Assembly (NCBI GenBank): GCA_039707655.1
Contig: CM077672.1
Coordinates: forward strand, 356,606,031-356,670,030
DNA: 64,000 nt
Source of the DNA: Elymus sibiricus
Taxonomy: Eukaryota > Streptophyta > Magnoliopsida > Poales > Poaceae
Direction of reading: 5' to 3'
Within the stretch, counting starts at the first letter, position 1. Each line of letters begins with the position of its first letter. The position numbers were made by a program, and so were the translations under genes. The notes under the pieces were generated by a model that searched no databases, was not told the origin of the DNA, and saw only the letters and a program-made list of their open reading frames with translations. Shown here in pieces: positions 1 to 11,160 of the stretch.

Positions 1-29
1 GACAGTCAAACAAGGGATACAACGCATGC

Positions 30-1952
30 ATGCACTGTTTAGATAAGACTGAAAGTATATATTTGGACAAATGTAAGAAGAATGTGTACCTGGGACATCG
101 TCGATTTCTTCCGACCAAGCATGCCTTAAGAAAGAAAGCCAAGCATTTCAAAGGTGAGGCAGATCACCGGAAGAAGCCTGTCCCCCATACTGGTGATGAT
201 ATATTTGATACGGTCAAGGATTTAAAAGCAATCTTTGGAAAGGGTCCTGGCGGACAATCTGTTCCGAATGACGCTGACGGACACGCACCCATGTGGAAGA
301 AGAAATCTATATTTTGGGACCTACCCTATTGGAAAGTCCTAGAGGTCCGCTCTGCAATCGACGTGATGCACGTGACGAAGAATCTTTGCGTGAACCTGCT
401 AGGATTCTTGGGCGTGTATGGGAAGACAAAAGATACACCGGAGGCACGGGAGGACCAGCAACGTATGAACGAAAAAGACGGCATGCATCCAAAGCAGTAT
501 CAAGGTCCTGCCAGCTACGCTCTTACCAAAGCAGAGAAGGAAATCTTTTTTGAATGCCTGCTCAGTATCAAGGTCTCGTCTGGCTTCTCATCGAATATAA
601 AGGGAATAATAAATATGGCAGAGAAAAAATTCCAGAACCTAAAGTCTCATGACTGCCACGTGATTATGACGCAATTGCTTCCGGTTGCATTGAGGGGGCT
701 TCTACCAGAAAATGTTCGATTAGCCATTGTGAAACTATGTGCATTCCTCAATGCAATTTCTTAGAAGGTAATCGATCCAGAAATCCTACCAAGGTTACAG
801 AATGATTTGGTCCAATGTCTTGTCAGTTTTGAGTTGGTGTTCCCACCATCCTTCTTCAATATTATGACCCACGTCCTAGTTCACCTAGTCGACGAGATTG
901 CAATTCTGGGTCCTGTATTTCTACACAATATGTTCCCCTTTGAGAGGTTCATGGGAGTCTTAAAGAAATATGTTCATAACCGTGCTAGGCCAGAAGGAAG
1001 CATCTCCAAGGGCCACGAAACAGAGGAGGTCATTGAGTTTTGTGTTGACTTTATTCCTGACCTTAAGCCGATTGGTGTTCCTGAATCACGGCATGAGGGG
1101 AGACTGGGTGGAAAAGGCACGCTAGGACCGAAAGCAATAATATGTAGGGACGGGCATTCTTGGGCGCAAGCACACTACACAGTTCTACAAAATTCTACCT
1201 TGGTGGCCCCGTATATCAATGAACACAAGAATATTTTACGCTCCAAACACCCGGAGCAGTCTGACGACTGGATTACACGTGAACACATGGGGACTTTCGG
1301 CGGTTGGTTGCAAAACCATCTCATGGGTAACACCACTGTTGGAGATGAGCTGTACTTGTTGGCCAGGACACCATCTGCGACTGTATTGACTTTCCAAGGG
1401 TACGAGATAAATGGGAATACATTTTACACGATCGCCCAAGATAAAAAGAGCACCAACCAAAACAGTGGTGTCCGCTTTGATGCAGCAAACACGAATAGGG
1501 CAAAGGACACATATTATGGTTACATAGAGGAGATATGGGAACTTGACTATGGATGTGATTTTAAGGTCCCTTTGTTTCGGTGCAAATGGGTCAATCTGAC
1601 AGGAGGCGAGGTACAGGTAGACCCGCAGTACGGAATGACAACAATGGATCTCAACAATCTTGGGTACACAGACGAACCATTCGTCCTAGCCAATGATGTG
1701 GCGCAGGTTTTCTATGTGAAGGACATGTCTACCAAACCGAGAAAAAGAAAAGATAAGGAAGCGAATACATCATACGATGAGCCAAAGCGCCACATAGTTC
1801 TTTCAGAGAAAAGAAACATTGTGGGAGTGGAGGACAAGACAGACATGTCAGAAGATTATGAAAAGTTTCATGAAATTCCTCCCTTCATAGTGAAGACTGA
1901 CCCAAGCATCCTGTTAAATGATGAAGATTATCCATGGTTACGGCGCAATTAG
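30..1952 (+). pseudogene. TNP2-like CACTA transposase (C-terminal part, one in-frame stop)
   Basis: Two collinear ORFs in one frame (30-764 and 807-1952) are separated only by a TAG at 762-764. The first holds the tnp2 transposase core, with blocks such as WDLPYWKVLEVRSAIDVMHV and the LLPVALRGLLPENVR region. The second holds the DUF4218 region (HNMFPFERFMGVLKKYVHNRA near residues 40-60 of that ORF), then DUF4216 (FQGYEINGNTFYT to DVAQVFYVKDM) and a basic/acidic tail ending WLRRN. The protein would cut and join element ends. The TAG follows FLNAIS, where related proteins usually continue with Q, so a CAG to TAG transition is the simplest explanation. The N terminus lies left of the window. Confidence 0.92.
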
Positions 1953-3345
1953 CAAGGGACACACACGAAGAAATAGTTTTATACCCCAAAAGATCCCACT
2001 CTGGGATGTGACCGGCTTCACCGCCATCACTTTCTCTCTACTGTGAGTTTCCGGACTTATAGCTGGAAAGTGCCACTTCGGACAAACCGGAGGGAATCTT
2101 TGTAAGAGCTAGCTAGGGCATTTTGGCATTTGAAACATGATTTTAGAATAATTATTTATTAAGTTATGAAATTTCAATTATTCATATCCTTTTAGTATTT
2201 TAATTATACAGAGGAGTTAATCAATGCAAATATTTAGACCGTTTTAGCAGGTGTACCAAGTTTGAGCTCATTTGGACATGTTTAGCAATGTTAAGTTGCT
2301 CAAATTAGAAAATGGGCAGAGATGGTTTCGAGGGAATTTGATGATGTTATCTTCTTCTCCAAGCCATGAGACTTGGCAAGATCATCAAATATGGCATTTG
2401 TGACATGCTAGAATTTTAGTTATGACCAACTAAAACAAAACTATAATATTCTTCAATAGCAAAAAGAATCAACTAAAAAGCTTTTATAAAACTCTAGTTA
2501 TGATCAAAATAATATTAACTTAAAATTATATAAAATTTATGCAACTAAAATTTTCATAAAGTATTTTTTGTTAAAAACTTTAATAGCAAAAAGAATTAAA
2601 TAAAAACTAGGCATGTATGCTACTATTTTTGAATCTGTTTAAAAGAAAAGTAAAACTAAAATTTTGGGGTGATTTGGAGATGGTCCAAAAATAAACAGCT
2701 GCCATATGCAAAAAAAAATTGTGGCAAGATCATCAAGTATGGCAATTGTGACATGCTAGAATTTTAGTTATGATCAACTAAAACAAAACTATAATATTCT
2801 TCAATAGCAAAAATAATCAACTAAAAAGCTTTTATAAAACTCTAGTTATGATCAAAATAATATTAACTTAAAACTATATAAAATTTATGCAACTAAAATT
2901 TTCATAAAGTATTTTTTGTTAAAAACTTTAATAGCAAAAAGAATTAAATGAAAACTAGGCATGTATGCTACTGTTTTTGAATCTGTTTAAAAGAAAACTA
3001 AAACTACAATTTTGGGGTGATTTGGAGATGGTCCAAAAATAAACAGCTGCCATATGCAAAAAAAAAATTACCCACCTACTAACACAAGATTTTCACTCTG
3101 CACGGCCTGCATACGACTAGAAACCCAACATATGGGCCAGGATGCAGGCCCATACAGCATGAATACCTCATGCTAGTAGGCCCCACAGGGCAGAGAGGTG
3201 ATCGGATCGGCGCGTTGCTGTCTGGGTGAGAGAGGCTCATGCCTGCTCTCTCTCGCCCGCGTATATAAGCAGGTGCGGGCGCCCCTCGCTTGGCGAGGTG
3301 GGACTAAACTCCCACCGCCCGTTAGCTCTGCCCGGTGCGGCTCTG
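1953..3345. other. CACTA spacer between its two genes
   Basis: AT-rich non-coding stretch after the transposase stop. The first 200 bases look like 3' untranslated sequence. The middle contains the 348-bp tandem duplication listed separately. The last part (about 3170-3345) becomes GC-rich. No gene is seen; ORFs here are short and overlap on both strands. Confidence 0.6.
2375..3070. repeat. Two-copy 348-bp tandem duplication
   Basis: The segment starting GGCAAGATCATCAA at 2375 recurs at 2723. Both copies run to the same GCTGCCATATGC plus A-run end (about 2722 and 3070). They differ at a handful of positions by eye. The unit is AT-rich and non-coding. It is inside the CACTA spacer, so it arose after or during the life of that element. 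Confidence 0.9.
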
Positions 3346-3349
3346 CCAG

Positions 3350-3545
3350 GTTTGTCCCGGTTGGTGGCACAAACCGGGACTAAAGGCCAACCTTTAGTCC
3401 CGGTCGTAGCCACCAACCGGGACTAAATGCCTACCCTTTCATGCCGTTTTGGCTGCCGAAAATTAGCTTTAGTCCCGGTTGGTGGCTCCAACCGGGACTA
3501 AAGGTAGGCCTTTAGTCCCGGTTGGAGCCACCAACCGGGACTAAA
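3350..3545. promoter_or_regulatory. Internal cluster of CACTA subterminal-type palindromes
   Basis: Six alternating copies of TTTAGTCCCGGTTGG and CCAACCGGGACTAAA are packed into about 200 bp, forming nested inverted repeats. The same motif is found at the right end of the element (10016-10190). In characterised Spm elements a TNPA-type protein binds such motifs at the ends. Here the cluster ends about 10 bp before a TATA box, so it is also in promoter position for the second gene. Binding is inferred, not shown. Confidence 0.75.
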
Positions 3546-3553
3546 GCTCGCGC

Positions 3554-3560
3554 TATATAA
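3554..3560 (+). promoter_or_regulatory. TATA box of CACTA second gene
   Basis: TATATAA follows CGC and precedes a pyrimidine-rich leader starting around 3585. It is directly downstream of the palindrome cluster and upstream of a GC-rich leader that ends at a consensus splice donor (TTG|GTAAGC, 3916). No alternative TATA is seen nearby. Confidence 0.65.
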
Positions 3561-5275
3561 ACCACTTAGCGAAATTTTTCCTCCCCCAAACTTCTCCATC
3601 GCCTCTCTCGACGCGCTGCCCCGACGCCGTCGCCGACGCCCTGCCCCGACGCCGTCGCCGACGCCTCCTCGCTGTGAGCGCCGCCCCGATCCCCTCCTCC
3701 TCCTCCTATTCCCCCCCCCCCTGCTGGGCGCCGACGCCGACGCCGCCGACCCCAACGCCGGCCGCCCGCGCTGCTGGCCAACCCCGACGCCGGCCCTCCT
3801 CTGCCGGCTCGCCGTCCCCTGCCGGGCCTCCTCTGGCGCTGCTCCGGCCACCCATCCCCGATCGCCCCGCCGGCCGCCGCCCTCCGTCCCTGCTGCCCCG
3901 ACTGCCGCACCGTTGGTAAGCCTCGGATCCTCTATCTTCTCTGTAAATGTTGCTTTTTTATGATTTGTAGATAATGTTTGGTGGAACAATGGATGGATAC
4001 ATGCATGTATGTTTGTAGATGATTTCCTAGATGGATGGATGGTGGTGCTATTTTTGGCCGAATGTTTTGTAGAAGATGATGGTGGATGAATGGATGGATA
4101 GATAGATACATGTATGTTTGTAGAAAATTTCAAAAACATGTTGGTAACCGGCACTTCCATGTTCTGTAGTTAGATAGGTTAATGTTGTTAGTTTTTTTTG
4201 CCTAGATGATGATGATGATGATGAATATATGTTGTAGTTAGATAGGTTAATGTTGTTAATGTTGTCATTTCATTTGTGATATTTTTGTTCCGAGCTGTAA
4301 TGAATTTGTGATATTTTCATGTGTAATATAAATTTTTGTTCATTGAGATGAGATGAGATGGAGATGGCTGAAATTTTTTGTTTGTTTTGTGTAGTTTTAC
4401 TAGGTTTTTAGATACATATACTCAATGTGATAGATAGATGTTTTGTGAAGATGAGATGAGATGGAAGAGAATTTTTTTAGGTTTTTTTTAGATAGAGAAA
4501 CAAATGTTAAAATTTGCATATGATGAGTGGTTACTTCATCATGATGATCTTGCTAAAACAAATTGAAGAACAAAATTGTGGTGACCTAATTTTTTTTCAC
4601 TCGGTGGAATTACAGGATTTGTGGTGTTGCATCTCCGTGGAGTGCTCGTCGACGTTGGAGCTATTGGTCCCTGATCGTCCCTCCGTTGTTCGACAAAAGG
4701 TGTCCATTTGTTGTATAAACATAACCCCGATAACTTCGGTATAACTTCGGTGCAACGCCGCCCCCGCTGTGTGAGCCGCCGCCGTTCAATTTCCCTCGGG
4801 CTTATATATTTTTGTGAACATAGAAATTTTTGTAACATGTATGTGTTTGATCACCGCGGGCTTATATAGTTGATTGGACTTTGGAGTGCATATTTAGTCG
4901 AGCCCAACATCAATATTAATTAGTGAATGATTTCAGATTGTTGGGCACCGCGGAGAGTTGTGAGAGGAGATTTCCCTTTGATTTTTAGGCATATGAAAAC
5001 ATGATTTGCACGTCGGACATGCATGAGAGAGGCGGTCCGTAAAGTATCCTCTCCCGAAAGATAGGATGACTCATCAGATATGATTCTAGATAATGTCCAA
5101 TGCCTCATATTGTGAACATAGTTATATTCGATAATTGATATTCATATAAATGAAGCATAAAAGTTTAGCAAACAGTTTAGCAATCACTTAGAAATCTTCA
5201 TGTTGTAGGAGTACATGTAAAAAATTTCAGGGCTGTTCATTGACTTAGAAATTTTCATGTTGTTCATTGACTTAG

Positions 5276-5470
5276 ACATGAGGGGGGGTCGTTAAAACAT
5301 AACCCCGATAACTTCGGTATAACTTTGACATGAGGGGGGGGGGGGGTCGTTAAAACATAACCCCGATAACTTCAATATAACTTCGACATGAGGGGGGAGG
5401 AGTCCTCGACGATCGCCGGAGGAGGTCCCAACGATCGCCGGAGGAGTCGTCCCCGACGATCGACATGAAT
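5276..5470. repeat. Minisatellite in CACTA gene intron
   Basis: The block GACATGAGGGG...AACATAACCCCGATAACTTC repeats at about 5276, 5327 and 5386 with growing G-runs, followed by three copies of a GACGATCGCCGGAGGAG-type unit. A related single copy lies at about 4715-4750. It is inside the long first intron of the second CACTA gene. Confidence 0.75.
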
Positions 5471-8400
5471 AAACTTTGTACATGTGTTTGGTGCATTTTA
5501 ATGTCTATTTGCTGCTGGTATTTAATGAATAAACTTTGTTTTACACTTGCTGAAAAACTGCTAAGTCTAAAACTGACTGTTATAAAACTTGTCAACTTTG
5601 CATGATGTTTGCCACTAATCCATTGCTCATATGCATATGATTCCTTCTTGTGATTTGGTCTATGTAATGTGTACTTTGATGACATGCCCTTGGTTGCCAT
5701 GTAAAGTTGCTCTAGCATGACTCAATCTTGCTCTCATGTTGTCATCATAATGTTACTGTTTTGCATTCCCAGATTTCATTAAGTCTGAAAAACAGCTTAT
5801 CTCTCATGGTTGTATATTGCCATGTTGCAATATTTGCAGAAACTATGGAACACGACAAAGACTTAGAACAAGAAGAGATGTTGGGGGATATAATCCGCGA
5901 CGGAGGCGATGATATCACCTCACAGTTTCTCAACGACTCCGATGGTGAGGGAAGAGAGGATGACGGCTCCGGTGATCGAATGGAGGGAGAAGATGACGGC
6001 TCCGGCGGTGTTGGAGCCTTAACTGTTGCAAAGTCCGGCGAGGTATTAATTAAGCCTGCTGACTAGATGCATTAATTGATTTGTATGTACATATATTAAC
6101 GCTTCTTTCTTCTTTTAGCCCTCCGGATCGAGCCAACCTTCTGTAAAGAGGCGAGGCCCGAAGAAAAGGTTGGGCGAGAATGAAAGGTTCACGATCGAAG
6201 AAATCGCTGCAGATGGCAAACCGACTACTCCCAAGCGGACCGCAGACTGATTTATAAGTCAGTGCGGAGTTGTTGTTAGGGACAGCATCCCGATCAGCAT
6301 TCAAGAATGGAATAAGCCAAAGGCAGACGATGGAGTTTCTTATGTCGATGATAGATCCAAAGATGAGCTTTGGAATACGCTCATGACAAATTTCAGCCTA
6401 CCGCCAGAGGTGGATCCAAATAGCAATGTTGTAGAGCGAAAAGTCAAGGCGTGGGCTCTTAAGAAGATGGCCGAACAATTCAAGAACTGGAAGAAAAGAT
6501 TGCACGAAAAGTTTGTCCTGAAAGAGAAGACTCCAACATTCACCGGTCAATATGAGAAGATGAAAGATCACTGGCCCGCATTTGTGGCATACAAGACATC
6601 GGAGAAAGGTAAGAAAAGGTCACTGATAAATAAGCAAAATGTTGCAAAGAAGGAATATCACCATGTTATGGGGTTAGGTGGCTACAAGGTTGCCCGGCCT
6701 ACGTGGGACAAAGCTGAGAACGACCTGCTTGATAAAGGGATCCATCCAGAGACATTGAACTGGCCCGAACGGGCAAGGACTTGGTTCTTCAAGCATGGGG
6801 GAACTTTGCACCCAGAAACAGGGAAGTGTGTTTATACGAAAGCTCAACTTGCAACACCCATCAAAAACATTCAGGATGCAATCCAGGCCGTGCAGGAAGG
6901 GAAGTTCCATCCCGACAGAGAGAAGGACGAGCTGTCACGCGCCCTCGGGAATCCTGAACACCCTGGACAAACACGAGGCACATCAGGCTCCATTCCGTGG
7001 AAGGTTGGGTTTCCGACAGCAGAGACACTTATAGAAGCCGAGGGAGAAAGAAGAAAAAGGATGCAGACTGGCTGCAAAAGGTAGAAGAAAGATTAGCATT
7101 GCAGGAGAAGCAAATAGAGGCACTTAACAGCCAGCGAGCTACCGGCCCATCATCTCAGCGGCACGAAGATCCTTCATTCGATACTTCCCACGGAGCTACC
7201 CCACCATCTCAGCGGAAAAGCAGCGTGGCTTCCATAGAGCTCGTTCGGCCGCCCATAGATGATATCACGGCTCCTGATCACTACCCCGTGGATGATATCA
7301 CAGAGAGGGAACATTGTGATCTACATGCGAAATGCATGAACATAACCTTGAAGGTGGCGGTCGGCTATGCCTTACCTCGTGTACCTGATGGAACTTACCA
7401 TTGCTCTCCGATTCCAGATGGCTATGCTGTTGTCGGGGTGGATGAAGTTACCAACGGATTTGAGCAGCTGGAGCTTGAGTACCCTACAGGTGAAGGGGAG
7501 ACTCATCTAGGAGATGCCATAAGGACTATCATTCTATGGAGAAAGGAACACATCGTGCTTCCATACTGGACGCCGCGTCAGCAGACTCAGCCGGAGGAGG
7601 CCCCTCAGCAGACTCCTCACAGTCCAGCTCTATCTCCGCTACCTCAGCCGTCTCCGCTGCCTCAGCCGTCTCCGCCGCGTCAGCACACTCCGTCGCCTCA
7701 GCTGTCTCCGCCGCGTCAGCGGACTCCGCCGGAGGAGGCCCCTCAGCAGAATCCGCCGCGTCAGCTGACTCTGCCTCCTCCGCCGCCTCAGCACGGGCGG
7801 AAGAGATCGGCCGCCGCTCCGGCAGCTAGTAGTACAACAACGAAGAAATCCAGAGCAGGTAGCGTCAAGAAGGCTCCTGCCAAGTTACCATACGACATGA
7901 CTGAGGAGGAAACCAAGGAGATCGTGGCTGCCGACGTGAAACGCCAGCTTGCGCCAACCCGTCCAGATCCAGCGGAGAAAATAGATCCGGTAAAAGCGAG
8001 GCGCTTGCTGGAAAACCTTACAAAACCACCGCCGCCTCCGCTGCTATCAAACTATGACCACTCTATTGTAAAGTCATATAGAGATCCACAGCAGCGGTCG
8101 GGAAGTAGCAGTAGTGCAAGGGGGAAACAATTCCCCAGCTCGGCGAACAGAAAAACCAATCATGCCCCCCGCTCAAGGTGTTTACCGATATCGCTAATGA
8201 TCCGGGGGTAGCAGCCGCTGATCCTAGTTTCACTCTTGGTGATTACTTAGGCGATGAGGTACAGTTCGAAATGGCTGAGTTAGCCTTTAAATTCAAGCAC
8301 GGGAAGCCTCTCGTCAGACCTGAGGAGCTCCCGCATCTACCAACGATGATGCGAAGATTGCATGACTGGTACTTGGAAGCCTCAAAGCAAGGGAGCAACT

Positions 8401-9403
8401 ATATCATTGCGGGAATTAAAGATGAGCATTACTTCAATAGAGACGAGGAGATTTTCATTGAATTTGAAGAATAATTTCAGTTATACAATCAAGACGCCAT
8501 CGACAAATCTATTGTCAGTTGCTATTGTTTGTAAGTATCATTTCTGTAATTAAGTCTCTAGCTCAGCTCGTTCATTGCATGTATAATTATCCTCACTATA
8601 TATATTATGCAGAAAGAAGATCGTCGAATGCAAAAGAGGACAAATCTATGACATTGGGTTCATTAACCCAAATACTATTCATGACGCTACGGTAAAATGG
8701 AACGCCAAGGATACAGAGAAGATCTTGCTAAGGGCGTTAATTAAACAACAAACCAAAAGGGAAATACTATTTCCTTACAACTTCCAGTGAGTGTTATACT
8801 GTCTTGTACACATCATTCTGTTTCGCTTACTCGATGTTAAGTGTAATTGATGAGCTATGCGTGCGCATGTTTCACTTTATTCTGCTAGTCATTCAGTTTG
8901 ACGCAGGAAAAGTACTTGTCATGGACTCGTTACGTAAAGACCCTGAGATGTGGGCGGACCTGGAAAAAATTCTCCAGAGGTAATTTCAATCATTATCGCA
9001 CTATATCGGCAACTATCGTTCATTTCCTGATATCAAGTAATTAATAACTCCTTTATTTATTTTCTTTGCCGGGCAGGGTTTGGAAAGAGTTCACCAAGCA
9101 GGTTAGGGGTGAATGGAGAGAGGAGCTGTGATTTGAACAACTCAGTGTAAGTAGTACTAGCTAGGTCCGCGCATCTCTTTGATTCTACTTTCAATACCAC
9201 TATCATGCTTGATTATTATTTTGATTGAACTCTATTCTCGTAAAGTACTCGAGGCAGGGATCCGGGAATAAATTATGTGGATACTACGTTTGAGAGTTCA
9301 TTCGCCAGACAACCTCTGAGACGGGCAGATTTCTTGAAAAACTTGAAGTACGTAAACAATATTCACAAATTTATTTTATTACCATCAATTGTGTTGAGTT
9401 TCA

Positions 9404-9406
<3 letters not shown>

Positions 9407-9484
<78 letters not shown>
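9407..9484. repeat. (AT)n microsatellite
   Basis: About 39 uninterrupted AT dinucleotides inside an intron of the CACTA second gene. Length is likely variable between accessions and is error-prone in assembly. Confidence 0.97.
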
Positions 9485-9486
<2 letters not shown>

Positions 9487-9984
9487 ATCCCCTTCTTTAA
9501 ATTAGATCAAACAGAAGCGGGACAAACTCCTACCAAAGGCTCGCATACGAGCAATTCAAGAGGAATTGGCGGGATTCTTCCTTCAAGAGATCATAGCTAA
9601 AACCGGAGAATACCATCGAGAATTGGTAGTGAATGTTGGTAATTAGATATTAGGGATCGTAAGAGATGTTACATTGTATATATGCATGAACGTGTACTAT
9701 ACGTAGTAGCGTCGAATAGATATACGAAAACTTGTTGTTCGACCAAGCACGGAGAAAGAGAGGTCACTTCTCTCTATATTCATGACGATTTGTGTAATGG
9801 TTCCTTCATTGCTAGATGTAGTAGCTAGCGTCGAGTTGAATGGAAAACGTAAAATAAAAACAAAAACCCTAAATGTAAAGGAATTGAATGGTAAACACAA
9901 AAAGAAAAGGGCGAAACACAATATGAAACCCCTAAACCCTCCAAAACCCTAAACCCCTCATTTCAAAAACAAAAACAAAAACCC

Positions 9985-10211
9985 CAGCGCTTGGCAGGTG
10001 CTGACGCGTGGTTGCCTTTTAGTCCCGGTCGGTGTTACCAACCGGGACTAAAGGTCCTCCTGCCTGGGCGCCCCACAGCGGCCCTGTGGAGCTCCTTTAG
10101 TCCCGGTTCATAACACAACCAGGACTAAAAGTGGGGGCCTTTAGTCCCGGTTGCAGAACCGGGACTAAAGGCCCTTAGGAACCGAGACTAATGCCCTGTT
10201 TTCTACTAGTG
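9985..10211. repeat. Right terminal and subterminal repeats of CACTA element
   Basis: Inverted GTCCCGGT / ACCGGGACTAAA motifs alternate at 10021-10050, 10096-10130, 10140-10170 and 10180-10195, then the terminus ends TTTTCTACTAGTG. This is the hairpin-rich end recognised by the transposase in this superfamily. Confidence 0.9.
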
Positions 10212-10927
10212 ATAGCTTCGTATTTCTCTCTGATCTATTGATTTGGTTTGGTCAACTAGATTAATTTATCTTGCAATGGGAGAGGTGCTTTGTAATGGGT
10301 TCGATCTTGCGGTGCTCAATCCCAGTGAAAGAAAGGGACATGACACGTATGTATCATTGCTATTAAGGGTAAAAAGATGGGGTTTATTCATGCGTGAGTT
10401 TACTTTGTCTACATCATGTCATCTTGCTTAAGGCGTTACTCCGTTCTTTATGGACTTAATACACTAGATGCATGCTAGATAGCGGTCGATGTGTGGAGTA
10501 ATAGTAGTAGATGCAGGCAGGAGTCGGTCTACTTGTCTCGGACGTGATGCCTATATACATGATCATTGCCTTGGATATCGTCATGATTATTTGCATTTCT
10601 ATCAATTGCCCAACAGTAATTTGTTCACCCTCCGTATGCTATTTTCATGAGAGAAGCCTCTAGTGAAAACTATGGCCCTCGGGTCTACCTTTATCATTTA
10701 CTAAAACCCTAAAAATACTTGCTGCACTTTTTCTTTATTTATTTTATTTTGTATTTTTGTTTGATCTATTTATCTATCACCATACAATTTAATCTTGCAA
10801 TTAACCGCCAAGGGATTGACAACCCCTTGTTTGCGTTGGGTGCAAGGGTTTGTTGTTTTGTGTGCAGGTACTGTACTGCATCATCCCCTCCTCTTCGGGG
10901 AAATCCCAACGCAGCTCACAAGTAGCA
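10212..10927 (+). repeat. Partial 5' LTR
   Basis: Matches 15293-16086 of the 3' LTR with few substitutions. The first 765 bases of the LTR are missing because the CACTA element ends at 10211. Relative to the 3' LTR it lacks 78 bases (15955-16032) between two TACTG repeats. Confidence 0.92.
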
Positions 10928-10938
10928 GGAAGAATTTC

Positions 10939-10956
10939 TGGTGCCGTTGCCGGGGA
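10939..10956 (+). promoter_or_regulatory. Primer binding site (tRNA-Asp type)
   Basis: TGGTGCCGTTGCCGGGGA lies 11 bases after the 5' LTR end. It starts minus-strand DNA synthesis in LTR retrotransposons. One base differs from the common TGGCGCCGTTGCCGGGGA form. Confidence 0.8.
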
Positions 10957-11160
10957 GAAATCATCAACATCTATCAAGTACCTACGCTTAAAACTTTCAT
11001 CTCCTTGCATTTATTTTATTTACCTTTGCCTCTCGTTTTCATCTCCCCCACTTCTAATTTATTTTTACAAAAACACAAAAATATTTTTATTTGCTTGCTT
11101 GCTTTTATTGCCATGTCAAGACTCAAGAACAGAAAGTGAAAGCAAAAATTTAAGATCACT

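Larger units (their letters stand above)
3585..9646 (+). pseudogene. CACTA second gene with C-terminal Ulp1-like (C48) protease domain, broken
   Basis: The leader exon (about 3585-3915) is followed by an intron to 5839. The start codon is at 5845 (MEHDKDLEQ). Exons read from donor/acceptor sites are 5840-6042, 6119-8530, 8613-8786, about 8868-8979, 9077-9146, 9258 to about 9350, and about 9502-9646. The order is an acidic N terminus, a conserved CACTA ORF2 region (FVLKEKTPTFTGQYEKMKDH, ARTWFFKHGGTLHPETGKC), a coiled-coil stretch, a Pro/Gln-rich repeat (about 7560-7800), then a protease-like tail. Protease-type residues are visible: His in HFILLVIQFD (8873), Asp in LVMDSL, Cys in LCGYYV (9276). 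Breaks are stops at 6248, 8472, 9129 and 9291, frameshifts near 7020-7060 and 8115-8125, and a missing AG before the His exon. Function in transposition is unproven. Confidence 0.85.
1..10211 (+). mobile_element. CACTA (En/Spm) DNA transposon, left end outside window
   Basis: The segment carries the two-gene layout of grass CACTA elements: a TNP2-like transposase, then a multi-exon second gene ending in a Ulp1-like protease domain. The right end at 10207-10211 reads TAGTG, so on the minus strand it starts CACTAGTAGAAAACAGGGC. This is followed by subterminal TTTAGTCCCGGTT / AACCGGGACTAAA inverted motifs. Directly beyond 10211 the sequence continues inside an LTR that is present uninterrupted at 15293 onward, so the right boundary is exact. 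The left terminus and the 3-bp target duplication (probably ATA) are not in the window. Both genes are broken, so the copy is defective but could supply ends for mobilisation. Confidence 0.93.

Noticed and set aside
3498..4160. Long GC-rich ORFs on both strands at 3498-4160
   Set aside because: They overlap the CACTA leader exon, are Arg/Gly/Ala-rich and have no domain; GC-driven open frames.
4720..5385. ATAACTTCGGTATA motifs resembling a loxP arm
   Set aside because: One base longer than the lox arm, arranged as direct repeats in a minisatellite and without an inverted partner and 8-bp spacer.
7536..7829. 97-codon Ala/Ser repeat ORF
   Set aside because: An out-of-frame shadow of the Pro/Gln-rich repeat in the CACTA second gene.
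9925..9960. CCCTAAACCC-like telomere motif
   Set aside because: Only two or three imperfect units inside the CACTA element; not an interstitial telomere array.
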